From Sulfuricellaceae bacterium (lineage in GTDB: Bacteria > Pseudomonadota > Gammaproteobacteria > Burkholderiales > UBA9220), in the NCBI GenBank assembly GCA_019911985.1, contig JAIOJO010000485.1, positions 1-8,268 on the forward strand: a DNA stretch of 8,268 bases. Reading direction: 5' to 3'. Position 1 is the stretch's first letter. Each line of letters begins with the position of its first letter. This document shows positions 1-7,080 of this stretch, one piece after another. Under the pieces are notes generated by a model, which searched no databases, was not told the DNA's origin, and saw only the letters and a program-made list of their open reading frames with translations. Made by a program: the position numbers and the translations under genes.

Positions 1-333
1 CATCCCTCCTCCGCCCGGCCCCATTCCAGCCCCCGGCCTCATGCCGCCGCCCCTCGCCGGCGGCATGTCAGGCAAGCTTACGCCGCGCGCTTTCGCCCGC
101 TCAACCATGCTTTCGTGATGTTCCTTGCGGATTTTGTCGCGCTCCTCTGCTGTCTTCGCTGAGCGCATTTTCGCGCTATATTCGGCGCGTTCTTGCGGTG
201 TCATGAGCTGGCTGCCGTAGATTTGCACCTTCTCTTGTTTTTGAGTTTTTTCCTGATCGGCCGCTAAGCTGAAGCCGGTGGAGACGCATAAGGCGCCAGC
301 CAGAGCGGATACCAGCAATGTTCGTTTCATCAT
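1..333 (-). CDS. Small secreted/periplasmic protein, 3' end cut off by the window edge
   Basis: The frame is open for 111 codons from the ATG at 333 to base 1 with no stop, so the C-terminus lies outside the window. Residues 1-25 look like a Sec signal peptide: two Met, then Lys-Arg, a hydrophobic stretch, and a likely cut after Leu-Ala-Ala before Asp26. The mature part is rich in charged residues, with a helical Gln/Lys segment, a QIYGSQLMTPQERAEY-type block (about residues 37-52), an EERDKIRKEHHE block (about 63-74), and then a Gly/Pro/Met-rich tail from about residue 90. I have the impression that short proteins with this LMTPQER...EHHE pattern recur in proteobacteria without known function; that is recollection, not a search. 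The start at 333 is preferred because GGAG lies 6 bases upstream (340-343); the adjacent ATG at 330 is also possible. It probably acts in the periplasm; its role is unknown. Confidence 0.75.
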   Translation of the reverse strand, partial: MMKRTLLVSALAGALCVSTGFSLAADQEKTQKQEKVQIYGSQLMTPQERAEYSAKMRSAKTAEERDKIRKEHHESMVERAKARGVSLPDMPPARGGGMRPGAGMGPGGGGM

Positions 334-646
334 GATTGACTCCGTAATGTAGTGAGGATTAGGGAACTCGTGTGCCGCAAGCCCTGCAATTCTCACAGTG
401 TTTGCGCCTATGGTCATGTTTGACTTTTTTAGTAAAGTACAAATTTAAATTTTTGCCGAGTAATTTGCGCGAAAAGTTGCAAATGTTTGTATTAAAAAGT
501 ATTTGTTGATTTTGGGATGGGGGGCTATTCAGGCGCGCGGCGTGGAGGGGGATTGAATCGCTTGCGCGCTTCGCCCGCGATGGGTGTGCCAGGGGAGTGC
601 GGCGGCGCGTGTGCGACTGTTTTTACGAAGCCTCGGCTCAGCCCTG
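334..646. other. Intergenic region without a convincing gene
   Basis: This 313-base gap separates the phosphoribulokinase stop from the secreted-protein start. Bases 421-515 are clearly AT-rich against the GC-rich surroundings and contain a perfect 12-bp palindrome, AAATTTAAATTT, at 441-452. This is the likely place for the promoter of the downstream minus-strand gene, but I could not find a convincing -35/-10 pair. Short plus-strand frames around 517-711 run into the 3' end of phosphoribulokinase in antisense and have low-complexity Arg/Gly/Pro content, so I do not call them genes. Confidence 0.6.
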
Positions 647-655
647 TTAGGCTTC
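627..655 (-). repeat. Inverted repeat spanning the phosphoribulokinase stop codon
   Basis: Arms GAAGCCT (627-633) and AGGCTTC (649-655) are perfect 7-bp complements around a 15-base loop, which itself contains the small dyad GGCTCAGCC. The TAA stop (647-649) sits inside. No T-run follows on the minus strand, so it is not a standard intrinsic terminator. It may be an mRNA 3'-end hairpin or a Rho-dependent end. The repeat is certain; the role is not. Confidence 0.4.
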
Positions 656-1597
656 CGCCAACGCTTCCCGGCGCCTATCCATCATTTTCTCCAAAATCGG
701 TCCGCAAATAACTTCCAGCGCGTGCTTGAGGTCGCCGCCCGGAACCATCATGGTGGTGGGGCGGGTCATGTGGGCGCTGGGGATGCGGTCTTTTAGGTTG
801 AGGAGATCGAAGCGTTTGCGGTCGCGGAAATGGAATATGTATATGGATTCGTCTGCGGTAGGCACGTCGCGGGCGGTGAAGGGGTCGGAGGTGTCTACCA
901 ACGGCATGCGTTGAATGTTGATGTCGGTGAGGCCGAATTGCGGGACGATGTAGTGAATGTAGTCGTCCATGCGGCGCAGGATGGTGTCGACGGATTCTTC
1001 CGCTGCACAGTGTCCTTTGGCGCAATCGCGGTGGATTTTTTGTATCCATTCCAGGTTGATGGCCGGCGCGACGCCGAGCAGAAGATCGACGTGTTGGGCG
1101 ATGTCTATGCCTTTGTTGCCTATGCGGCGGTCGACTTCCGGCGGGAAGTGGCGCGCGTCCACTTTGCGGCGCGTCCAGGTTTCGGCGACAAGTCCGCCAT
1201 GCTGGCCTTCGTAGAATAGCAGGTCGTTGTCCGGGGAGAGGGGTTGCCAGGGGGTGAATTCGCCGACGGGAACGCCGAGTTTCTGGGCATGCTCGGCGTT
1301 ATGGGCATAGTCGCGAAGGACGCCGCTGCCGGTTGCTCCGAAGCTCTTGAAGAAGGTTTCCAGTTCATGGAAATGGTTGCACTCGGGGCCGAACCAGGAG
1401 ATATGGCGGCCGCTGCTGCGGGCTTCTGCCAGCAAGGCGGTGAATTGCCGCTCGGTGTAGCGGCGGAAACAGTCGCCGTGAACAATCACTGGCCTTATTC
1501 CGAGCCGCCGGAAGATGAATTTAAAGGCGTGGCGAACGGTGGATAGGCCGGCGCCGGATGCGCCGGTCACGGCGACGATGGGATGCTTCGCGGACAT
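647..1597 (-). CDS. prkB: Phosphoribulokinase, PrkB-type (class I proteobacterial)
   Basis: Phosphoribulokinase uses ATP to convert ribulose 5-phosphate to ribulose 1,5-bisphosphate, the RuBisCO substrate, in the cytoplasm. The 316-residue product shows the family marks: P-loop GASGAGLST at 12-20, Asp42 in HGDCFRR (the proposed catalytic base position), the Walker B-like LLFYEGQHGG at 127-135 (Glu130), INLEWIQKIHRD at 180-191 ending in the conserved Asp, and PLVDTSDPF at 232-240. Family members are about 290 residues; the excess is mostly a block at about 139-162. The start at 1597 is chosen because MSAKHP matches E. coli PrkB and GGAAGGGG lies upstream (1609-1616). An in-frame ATG at 1618 would add seven residues and has no ribosome site. 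Odd point: Leu18 replaces the usual Thr in the P-loop. No cbb neighbours are visible, so a Calvin-cycle role is inferred. The family call is secure; the prkB name is less so. Confidence 0.93.
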   Translation of the reverse strand: MSAKHPIVAVTGASGAGLSTVRHAFKFIFRRLGIRPVIVHGDCFRRYTERQFTALLAEARSSGRHISWFGPECNHFHELETFFKSFGATGSGVLRDYAHNAEHAQKLGVPVGEFTPWQPLSPDNDLLFYEGQHGGLVAETWTRRKVDARHFPPEVDRRIGNKGIDIAQHVDLLLGVAPAINLEWIQKIHRDCAKGHCAAEESVDTILRRMDDYIHYIVPQFGLTDINIQRMPLVDTSDPFTARDVPTADESIYIFHFRDRKRFDLLNLKDRIPSAHMTRPTTMMVPGGDLKHALEVICGPILEKMMDRRREALAEA

Positions 1598-1641
1598 ACG
1601 GCGGTATTCCCCTTCCATTCAGGAATTGTTCGGTGGCAGCA

Positions 1642-1650
1642 ATAATAGCA
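1642..1650 (-). promoter_or_regulatory. Candidate extended -10 promoter of phosphoribulokinase
   Basis: Read on the minus strand, TGCTATTAT is an extended -10 (TGnTATTAT, five of six in the hexamer). It would place transcription start near 1635, leaving a leader of about 38 bases before the ATG at 1597. There is no good -35 hexamer, which is tolerated with an extended -10. Supported by motif and position only. Confidence 0.4.
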
Positions 1651-1796
1651 CTTGAGCGCGATGAAGTCCCGCGTTGGGGGGGCAGCCGGGGTATGTCCGG
1701 CTTGCCGGAGGTGGACGCGATAGGTGGGGGGAAAGCGAAATCCTGAAATGTGCGTCTCGGAATGTGCCTTTATGGCGTGCCAATGCGTTTGCGGCT

Positions 1797-1819
1797 CAGT
1801 TGCGCAAGCTTAGCAACTG
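1797..1819 (-). repeat. Inverted repeat spanning the stop codon of the small membrane protein gene
   Basis: Arms CAGTTGC (1797-1803) and GCAACTG (1813-1819) pair perfectly over 7 bp with a 9-base loop containing the TAA stop (1810-1812). No T-run follows on the minus strand, so it is not a standard intrinsic terminator. A 3'-end mRNA hairpin is the simplest reading. Confidence 0.4.
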
Positions 1820-2205
1820 ATCTTGATGATAACGACAAACGCCGCGCCCGCCGCTAGGGCGATTCCGCCGAAGAGCAGGGTGTTGGACCAATTCGCGGGG
1901 TCGCCGCGCCGACGGTTGTCTATATTTTGCATCAGGTCGCCCAGCGTGACGAGGACGATAAAGCCGAAGAAAAAGGACGAAATCAGGGCCACGGCGGCTG
2001 GAGTATTGGTAAGGCCGGTGCAGGAGATTTGAAACAGGAAGCGCGAAGCTAAAAAGTCGTAATGCAGAAGCGCGAAGTAGAAGCCGAAGCCGCCGAGCGT
2101 GCCGAAACCGACGATGACCGCCAGGATAATCAGGTTGTTCGCGTCGGACAGCCAAATAATGGCGTTTTCAATGGAGTGGATGAGCGCTTTGAATGGATTG
2201 AACAT
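1810..2205 (-). CDS. Small integral membrane protein of unknown function
   Basis: I do not recognise this family. The 131-residue product has a short amphipathic N-terminus (about 4-20) and three strongly hydrophobic stretches likely to span the membrane: about 24-47 (glycine-rich, GFGTLGGFGF), 69-89 (PAAVALISSFFFGFIVLVTLG) and 109-127. The loop between the second and third is basic (NIDNRRRGDP, about 94-103), which by the positive-inside rule would put it in the cytoplasm. Two Cys residues (62 and the final 131) are present. The start at 2205 is preferred to the ATG at 2235 because the longer form would have to read through a run of eight T residues that looks like the end of the ntrC transcript; neither start has a strong ribosome site. 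It follows ntrC by 86 bases on the same strand, but a nitrogen role is not shown. Confidence 0.7.
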   Translation of the reverse strand: MFNPFKALIHSIENAIIWLSDANNLIILAVIVGFGTLGGFGFYFALLHYDFLASRFLFQISCTGLTNTPAAVALISSFFFGFIVLVTLGDLMQNIDNRRRGDPANWSNTLLFGGIALAAGAAFVVIIKISC

Positions 2206-2218
2206 GCGCCTAGGGTAC

Positions 2219-2242
2219 AAAAAAAATGCTCGCATGCAAAGC
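2219..2242 (-). terminator. Weak candidate intrinsic terminator after ntrC
   Basis: On the minus strand a short hairpin, GCTT/GAGC arms around a 7-base loop (2228-2242), is followed almost at once by eight T residues (2219-2226). The T-run is typical of an intrinsic terminator and lies about 50 bases past the ntrC stop, but the stem is only four pairs including a G-T wobble. It also lies just upstream of the preferred start of the next gene. Confidence 0.35.
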
Positions 2243-2291
2243 TGAAGGTGCGGCTCCGGCGCTCTTTGGCCGCAGGCCTGCAGCAGGAGGC

Positions 2292-3694
<1,403 letters not shown>

Positions 3695-3698
<4 letters not shown>

Positions 3699-4780
3699 GG
3701 CGTGTTTCCGTTCTCTTTCGATTGAATGATGGGCAGCATCAGGGTGAATACGGTGTGGCCGGGTTGGCTGTCGCACTCGATAGTGCCTTGATGCTGATTG
3801 ATGAAGGTTTGCGCCAGGGTCAGGCCCAGTCCGGTGCCGCCCTCGCGCCCGGAAATCAGCGGGGAGAAAATGCTTTCGCGGATTTCCTCGGGGATGCCCG
3901 GCCCGTTGTCGATGACTTGAATCTGAATGGCGAGGCGGTGCAGTTTCTTCGCCAGGGTTACCCAGCGGGCGATACGCGTGCGCAGCCTAATTTCGCCCTT
4001 GCCCTGCATCGCTTGCACCGCGTTGCGCACGATGTTGAGCAAGGCTTGGATGAGTTCTTCCTGGTCGGCGGTAATTTCCGGCAGGCTGGTGTCGTAATCG
4101 CGGCGAATGGCAATGCCTGTCGGCGTTTCCGCCAGCACCAGACTCCTGACCCGTTCCAGGACTTCGTGGATGTTGATGGAAGCGAAGCGGGGCAGACGGT
4201 TCGGCGTCAGCAGGCGGTCCATCAGAGACTGTAAGCGATCCGCTTCTTTAATGACCACTTGAGTATATTCGCGCAAGCTCGGGCGGGGTAGTTCGTGTTC
4301 CAGCAACTGGGCCGCGCCGCGGATGCCGCCCAGCGGATTCTTGATTTCATGGGCGAGGTTGCGAATAAGCTCTTTGTTGGCTTGTTGCTGCATCAGCATG
4401 CGCTCTTCGCGCGCAATGCGCCGATGCTGGTCGAGGGGCGTGAACTCCATAATCAAGCGGATGGCTTCGAACTCGATTGGGGTAATGGCGCAACCCGCGA
4501 AAATACGCTCCTTTCCCGGCGTGCTTAGGGCTAGCTCGTGTTCCATATACGGCGCGTGGTGGGATATCGCCTGCTCGGCTGCGGATAACAGCGAGTCGGG
4601 GTCGAGGAAGAGTTGTTGCAGCGGCATGCCGGAAATCTGCTTATTGCTGATGGCGAACAGGTTTTCAGCGGACGGATTGGCATACACCACGTGAAAGCCG
4701 CCATCGATGAGGAGGATCGGTGTATTGAGGTATTCCAAACCGAAAATAAAATCGCTAGTCACTGGGGGGCCTATTCGCAT
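3695..4780 (-). CDS. ntrB: Nitrogen regulation sensor kinase NtrB (NRII)
   Basis: NtrB is a soluble histidine kinase/phosphatase that sets NtrC phosphorylation under control of PII (GlnB). The 361-residue product has no membrane helix, as expected. An N-terminal PAS-like region covers about 10-115 (LNTPILLIDGGFHVVYANPSAENLF near its start). The H-box NLAHEIKNPLGG is at 141-152 with phospho-accepting His144. The ATP-binding domain has the N-box NIVRNAVQAM (249-258, Asn253), G1 DNGPGIP (291-297) and G2 GGTGLGL (314-320). The start at 4780 follows 58 bases after the DUF4124 stop; the ribosome site is weak. The 3' end overlaps ntrC by four bases. A GTG seven codons in is a less likely start. With no terminator before it, it is probably co-transcribed with the DUF4124 gene and ntrC. 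Confidence 0.96.
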
Positions 4781-4838
4781 GCGATTGCCAGGAAATGAAA
4801 TACAACTAGCAATAACCAGGCCAGAACTCGGCGGGTAG

Positions 4839-5312
4839 TTATTTTAGATTGGCGATTTCGGTGCGCAGCGCCTCGATGTTCTTTTCATGGCGCGTTACGT
4901 TATCTTTAAGCGATTGAATCCGATCGAGGTATTTCTGGTAGTTCTTTTCGCCGCCGAGCCGTACCGCTTCACCCTCGCTTAGGGCTTGTTTGGCCTCGTC
5001 CAACTGCTTCTGCTCCGTCGCGAGTTCGTCCAGCAGAATTTTGCGCCGGGTGTCGTCCCGTTTTTTTTGCGTTTCCCCGTTCACGGAGGGAAAGTCGGCG
5101 GGCGCCGGTTTTCTTTTGGCGGCGGGAAACGTGTTGATGGGCTCAAGTTCGATTTTTTTTGCACCCTTTACCGGAACATTGGAATAGGTGATGCGGCCGT
5201 CCTTGCCTACATATTTATAGATTTCTGCGTGGGCGATGGCGGGTAGCCAGAGTGCGGAGGAGCTGAAAATCAAGAAAACCGAGGTCAAGCGAGGTAAGGG
5301 AAGCTTTATCAT
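4839..5312 (-). CDS. Secreted DUF4124-domain coiled-coil protein
   Basis: The 157-residue product has a signal peptide (residues 1-29; hydrophobic stretch then AIAHA before Glu30). It is followed by a DUF4124-type segment, EIYKYVGKDGRITYSNVPVKGAK (about 30-52), whose pattern of aromatic Tyr, Gly-Asp/Lys-Gly, Thr-Tyr-Ser-Asn and Pro is typical of that family. A Pro/Lys-rich linker follows at about 60-85. The C-terminal half, about 86-157, is charged with heptad-like spacing of Leu and Ile (LLDELATEQKQLDEAKQAL onward) and is predicted to be a coiled coil. The domain's function is not known. A DUF4124 gene between glnA and ntrBC is, from memory, common in gammaproteobacteria, so its place is probably conserved; that does not prove a role in nitrogen control. 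No strong ribosome site precedes the ATG. Confidence 0.85.
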   Translation of the reverse strand: MIKLPLPRLTSVFLIFSSSALWLPAIAHAEIYKYVGKDGRITYSNVPVKGAKKIELEPINTFPAAKRKPAPADFPSVNGETQKKRDDTRRKILLDELATEQKQLDEAKQALSEGEAVRLGGEKNYQKYLDRIQSLKDNVTRHEKNIEALRTEIANLK

Positions 5313-5348
5313 GGCAAAGGTGGGGGACTTTCCGGGAAATTGAAACCC

Positions 5349-5377
5349 AGTTTATGCCAGGAGCCTGGTTTTTTCAA
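5349..5377 (-). promoter_or_regulatory. Candidate sigma70 promoter for the DUF4124-ntrB-ntrC unit
   Basis: On the minus strand TTGAAA (5372-5377, five of six to TTGACA) is separated by exactly 17 bases from TAAACT (5349-5354, four of six to TATAAT). The start of transcription would fall near 5342, about 30 bases before the ATG at 5312. It lies just past the glnA terminator, so ntrBC could be made from this weak constitutive promoter and from read-through. Confidence 0.45.
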
Positions 5378-5394
5378 TGCGCGCGCCAAAAGGC

Positions 5395-5423
5395 AATAAA
5401 AAAGGCGGGGTTTCCCCCGCCTT
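5395..5423 (-). terminator. Strong intrinsic terminator of glnA
   Basis: On the minus strand, AAGGCGGGG (5415-5423) and CCCCGCCTT (5402-5410) form a perfect 9-bp stem closed by a GAAA tetraloop (5411-5414). The T-rich tract TTTTTTATT follows, its first bases overlapping the stem. It starts about 20 bases after the glnA stop. This is a textbook Rho-independent terminator and separates glnA from the DUF4124-ntrBC unit, with leakage possible. Confidence 0.9.
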
Positions 5424-5443
5424 GTCGCCTTTTGCCGCTTGTA

Positions 5444-6853
5444 TTACAGGCTGTAGTACATGGCAAATTCCACCGGATGGGTGGTCATGCGGAAACGCGT
5501 CACTTCTTCCATCTTCAGTTCGATGTAGGCATCGATCATGTCGTTGGAGAAGACGCCGCCGCGGGTCAGGAAGTCGCGATCCTTGTCCAGATATTCCAGA
5601 GCCATTTCCAGGCTGGAGCACACGGTCGGGATGGCTTTGGCTTCTTCCGGGGGAAGATCGTACAGGTTCTTGTCCATCGCATCGCCGGGGTGAATCTTGT
5701 TCTGAATGCCGTCCAGGCCGGCCATCAGCAGAGCCGCGAAAGCCAGGTACGGGTTGGCTGAGGGGTCCGGGAAGCGGGTTTCAATGCGGCGCGCTTTCGG
5801 GCTGGTTACATGGGGAATACGGATCGAGGCGGAACGGTTGCGGGCGGAGTAGGCCAGCATGACCGGTGCTTCAAAGCCGGGAACCAGGCGCTTGTAGGAG
5901 TTGGTGCCGGGGTTGGTGATGGCATTCAGCGCGCGAGCGTGTTTGATGATGCCGCCGATGTAGTACAAAGCCAACTCGGACAGACCGCCGTAGCCGTTGC
6001 CGGCGAACAGGTTCTCGCCGTTTTTCCAGATGGACTGGTGCACGTGCATACCGGAGCCGTTGTCCCCGACGATGGGCTTAGGCATGAAAGTCGCCGTTTT
6101 TCCGTATGAGTGGGCGACGTTTTGCACGACGTATTTCAGGATTTGGGTCCAGTCGGCGCGTTGCACCAGCGTGCTGAACTTGGTGCCGATTTCGCATTGT
6201 CCGGCTGTGGCCACTTCATGGTGATGCACTTCGACCGGAACGCCCATGTCTTCCAGTGCCAGGCACATGGCAGAGCGGATGTCCTGGAAGGAATCGACCG
6301 GAGGAACCGGGAAATAGCCGCCTTTGATACCGGGGCGGTGGCCAATGTTGCCGCCTTCGAATTTTTCGGAGGAGCTCCAGGCGGCTTCTTCGGACTCGAT
6401 TTTAACTGCGGTGCCGGACATATCGGCATGCCAGGTGACGGAGTCGAAAATGAAGAATTCAGGCTCAGGGCCGAAGTAGGCGGTATCGCCGATTCCGGTG
6501 GACTTCAGGTAGGCTTCGGCGCGCTTGGCGATGGAGCGCGGGCAGCGGTCGTAACCTTTGCCGTCGGCGGGCTCGACCACGTCGCAGGAAATAATCAGGG
6601 TGGATTCGTCGAAGAAGGGGTCCAGATTAGCGGTTTCAGGATCGGGCATGAGTAGCATGTCGGATGCTTGGATGCCTTTCCAGCCGGCGATGGACGAGCC
6701 GTCGAAGGCGTGGCCGCTTTCGAACCAGTTTTCATCTACAACGTGGGATGGAATCGACACATGTTGTTCCTTGCCGCGAGTGTCGGTAAAGCGCAGGTCA
6801 ACGAATTTGACTTCGTTGTCCTTGATCATTTTCAAAACGTCGGCGACCGCCAT
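5444..6853 (-). CDS. glnA: Glutamine synthetase type I (GSI-beta)
   Basis: Glutamine synthetase makes glutamine from glutamate, ammonia and ATP as a cytoplasmic dodecamer, the main ammonia-assimilation step. The 469 residues match the family length with no gaps. Visible marks: FDGSSIAGW at 50-58 (Asp51); FGPEPEFF at 127-134 with metal-binding Glu130 and Glu132; HHHEVATAGQCEIG at 210-223 (Glu213, Glu221); GSGMHVHQS at 266-274 (His270); NPGTNSYKRL at 314-323; ARNRSASIRIP at 337-347; and RIETRFPD at 356-363 (Glu358, Arg360). KNLYDLPPEE at 395-404 carries Tyr398, the adenylylation site, so activity should be controlled by GlnE. AGGAG (6861-6865) lies 7 bases before the ATG. A sigma54/NtrC control region precedes it and a strong terminator follows, so it can be a single-gene transcript. 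Confidence 0.98.
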   Translation of the reverse strand: MAVADVLKMIKDNEVKFVDLRFTDTRGKEQHVSIPSHVVDENWFESGHAFDGSSIAGWKGIQASDMLLMPDPETANLDPFFDESTLIISCDVVEPADGKGYDRCPRSIAKRAEAYLKSTGIGDTAYFGPEPEFFIFDSVTWHADMSGTAVKIESEEAAWSSSEKFEGGNIGHRPGIKGGYFPVPPVDSFQDIRSAMCLALEDMGVPVEVHHHEVATAGQCEIGTKFSTLVQRADWTQILKYVVQNVAHSYGKTATFMPKPIVGDNGSGMHVHQSIWKNGENLFAGNGYGGLSELALYYIGGIIKHARALNAITNPGTNSYKRLVPGFEAPVMLAYSARNRSASIRIPHVTSPKARRIETRFPDPSANPYLAFAALLMAGLDGIQNKIHPGDAMDKNLYDLPPEEAKAIPTVCSSLEMALEYLDKDRDFLTRGGVFSNDMIDAYIELKMEEVTRFRMTTHPVEFAMYYSL

Positions 6854-6860
6854 ATTCTTT

Positions 6861-6865
6861 CTCCT
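6861..6865 (-). promoter_or_regulatory. Strong glnA ribosome binding site
   Basis: AGGAG on the minus strand ends 7 bases before the glnA ATG (6853), near-ideal spacing, and fixes the start. It is the best ribosome site in the window, in keeping with a highly expressed enzyme. Confidence 0.85.
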
Positions 6866-6909
6866 GAACTAAAAAATAAATAGAATAATTACAAAGCCTG
6901 AATTCTCTT

Positions 6910-6939
6910 CATCTTCGTGATGTAACGAATTCGAAGATG
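6910..6939 (-). repeat. Stem-loop in the glnA leader
   Basis: Perfect 8-bp arms CATCTTCG (6932-6939) and CGAAGATG (6910-6917) enclose a 14-base loop. If transcription starts near 6946, as the sigma54 element predicts, this hairpin forms close to the 5' end of the glnA mRNA. It lies well upstream of the ribosome site and would not block it directly. A stabilising 5' hairpin or a binding site for a dimeric protein are both possible. Confidence 0.5.
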
Positions 6940-6956
6940 GATGCGGAGCCTAAGTT

Positions 6957-6972
6957 AGCAGGAAGCATGCCA
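6957..6972 (-). promoter_or_regulatory. Sigma54 (RpoN) -24/-12 promoter of glnA
   Basis: The minus strand reads TGGCATGCTTCCTGCT. Against the consensus TGGCACG-N4-TTGCW it differs at two positions only, and keeps the essential GG and GC with the required 10-base gap. Transcription would start near 6946, giving a leader of about 93 bases. Sigma54 control of glnA is established in enterobacteria and agrees with ntrBC next door. Confidence 0.75.
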
Positions 6973-6979
6973 TCCTGAA

Positions 6980-7000
6980 GGCACAACAAACTATTGTGCC
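6980..7000 (-). repeat. Inverted repeat between the NtrC-like sites and the sigma54 promoter
   Basis: Arms GGCACAA (6994-7000) and TTGTGCC (6980-6986) match perfectly over 7 bp with 7 bases between them. It is centred about 44 bases upstream of the predicted start. Its 7-base gap does not fit an NtrC site (3 bases), and no T-run follows, so it is not an obvious terminator of the upstream gene. A further operator is a reasonable guess. Confidence 0.5.
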
Positions 7001-7032
7001 ATAAGCAAGAAAAATCGAACACAGAAATCATT

Positions 7033-7049
7033 GGCGCCATAATGGTGCG
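7033..7049 (-). promoter_or_regulatory. NtrC-like binding site, promoter-proximal
   Basis: The minus strand reads CGCACCATTATGGCGCC. Against the enterobacterial NtrC consensus TGCACYA-N3-TGGTGCA the left half matches 6 of 7 and the right half 5 of 7. Its centre is about 95 bases upstream of the predicted sigma54 start, a normal enhancer distance. Confidence 0.6.
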
Positions 7050-7063
7050 TAGCGTGTCGCGTT

Positions 7064-7080
7064 TGCCCCGTTATGGTGCG
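7064..7080 (-). promoter_or_regulatory. NtrC-like binding site, promoter-distal
   Basis: The minus strand reads CGCACCATAACGGGGCA. The left half is identical to that of the proximal site and matches the NtrC consensus 6 of 7; the right half matches 5 of 7. Its centre is 31 bases from the proximal site, about three helical turns, as in the paired E. coli glnA enhancer. It covers the stop codon of the metal transporter gene (7071-7073). Confidence 0.5.

Noticed and set aside
517..711. Plus-strand frame of 64 codons starting in the intergenic region
   Set aside because: It overlaps the phosphoribulokinase 3' end in antisense, has Arg/Gly/Pro-rich content typical of GC-rich shadow frames, and shows no ribosome site or family signature.
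1696..1709. TCCGGC-TT-GCCGGA palindrome upstream of prkB
   Set aside because: The two-base loop is too short for an RNA hairpin with the full stem, and such short GC palindromes are frequent in GC-rich DNA; no T-run or promoter link.
1768..1785. TTGGCACG on the minus strand, resembling a sigma54 -24 element upstream of prkB
   Set aside because: The -12 GC is missing at the required distance; the bases there are AG/GG.
2206..2235. Ten-codon N-terminal extension of the small membrane protein
   Set aside because: It would translate through a run of eight T residues that fits a terminator tail, and no ribosome site precedes the ATG at 2235.
3699..3776. 26-codon N-terminal extension of NtrC
   Set aside because: It lies wholly within ntrB, is unlike the family, and the ATGA overlap start gives the standard 468-residue NtrC.
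5357..5374. Plus-strand CCAGG-AG-CCTGG followed by six T residues, terminator-like
   Set aside because: The loop would be only two bases, no plus-strand gene precedes it, and the T-run is better explained as part of the minus-strand -35 region TTGAAA.
6985..7001. TGGCACAATAG... as an alternative sigma54 promoter for glnA
   Set aside because: The -24 half is perfect but the -12 position reads TG instead of GC at the fixed 10-base spacing; the element at 6957-6972 has both.
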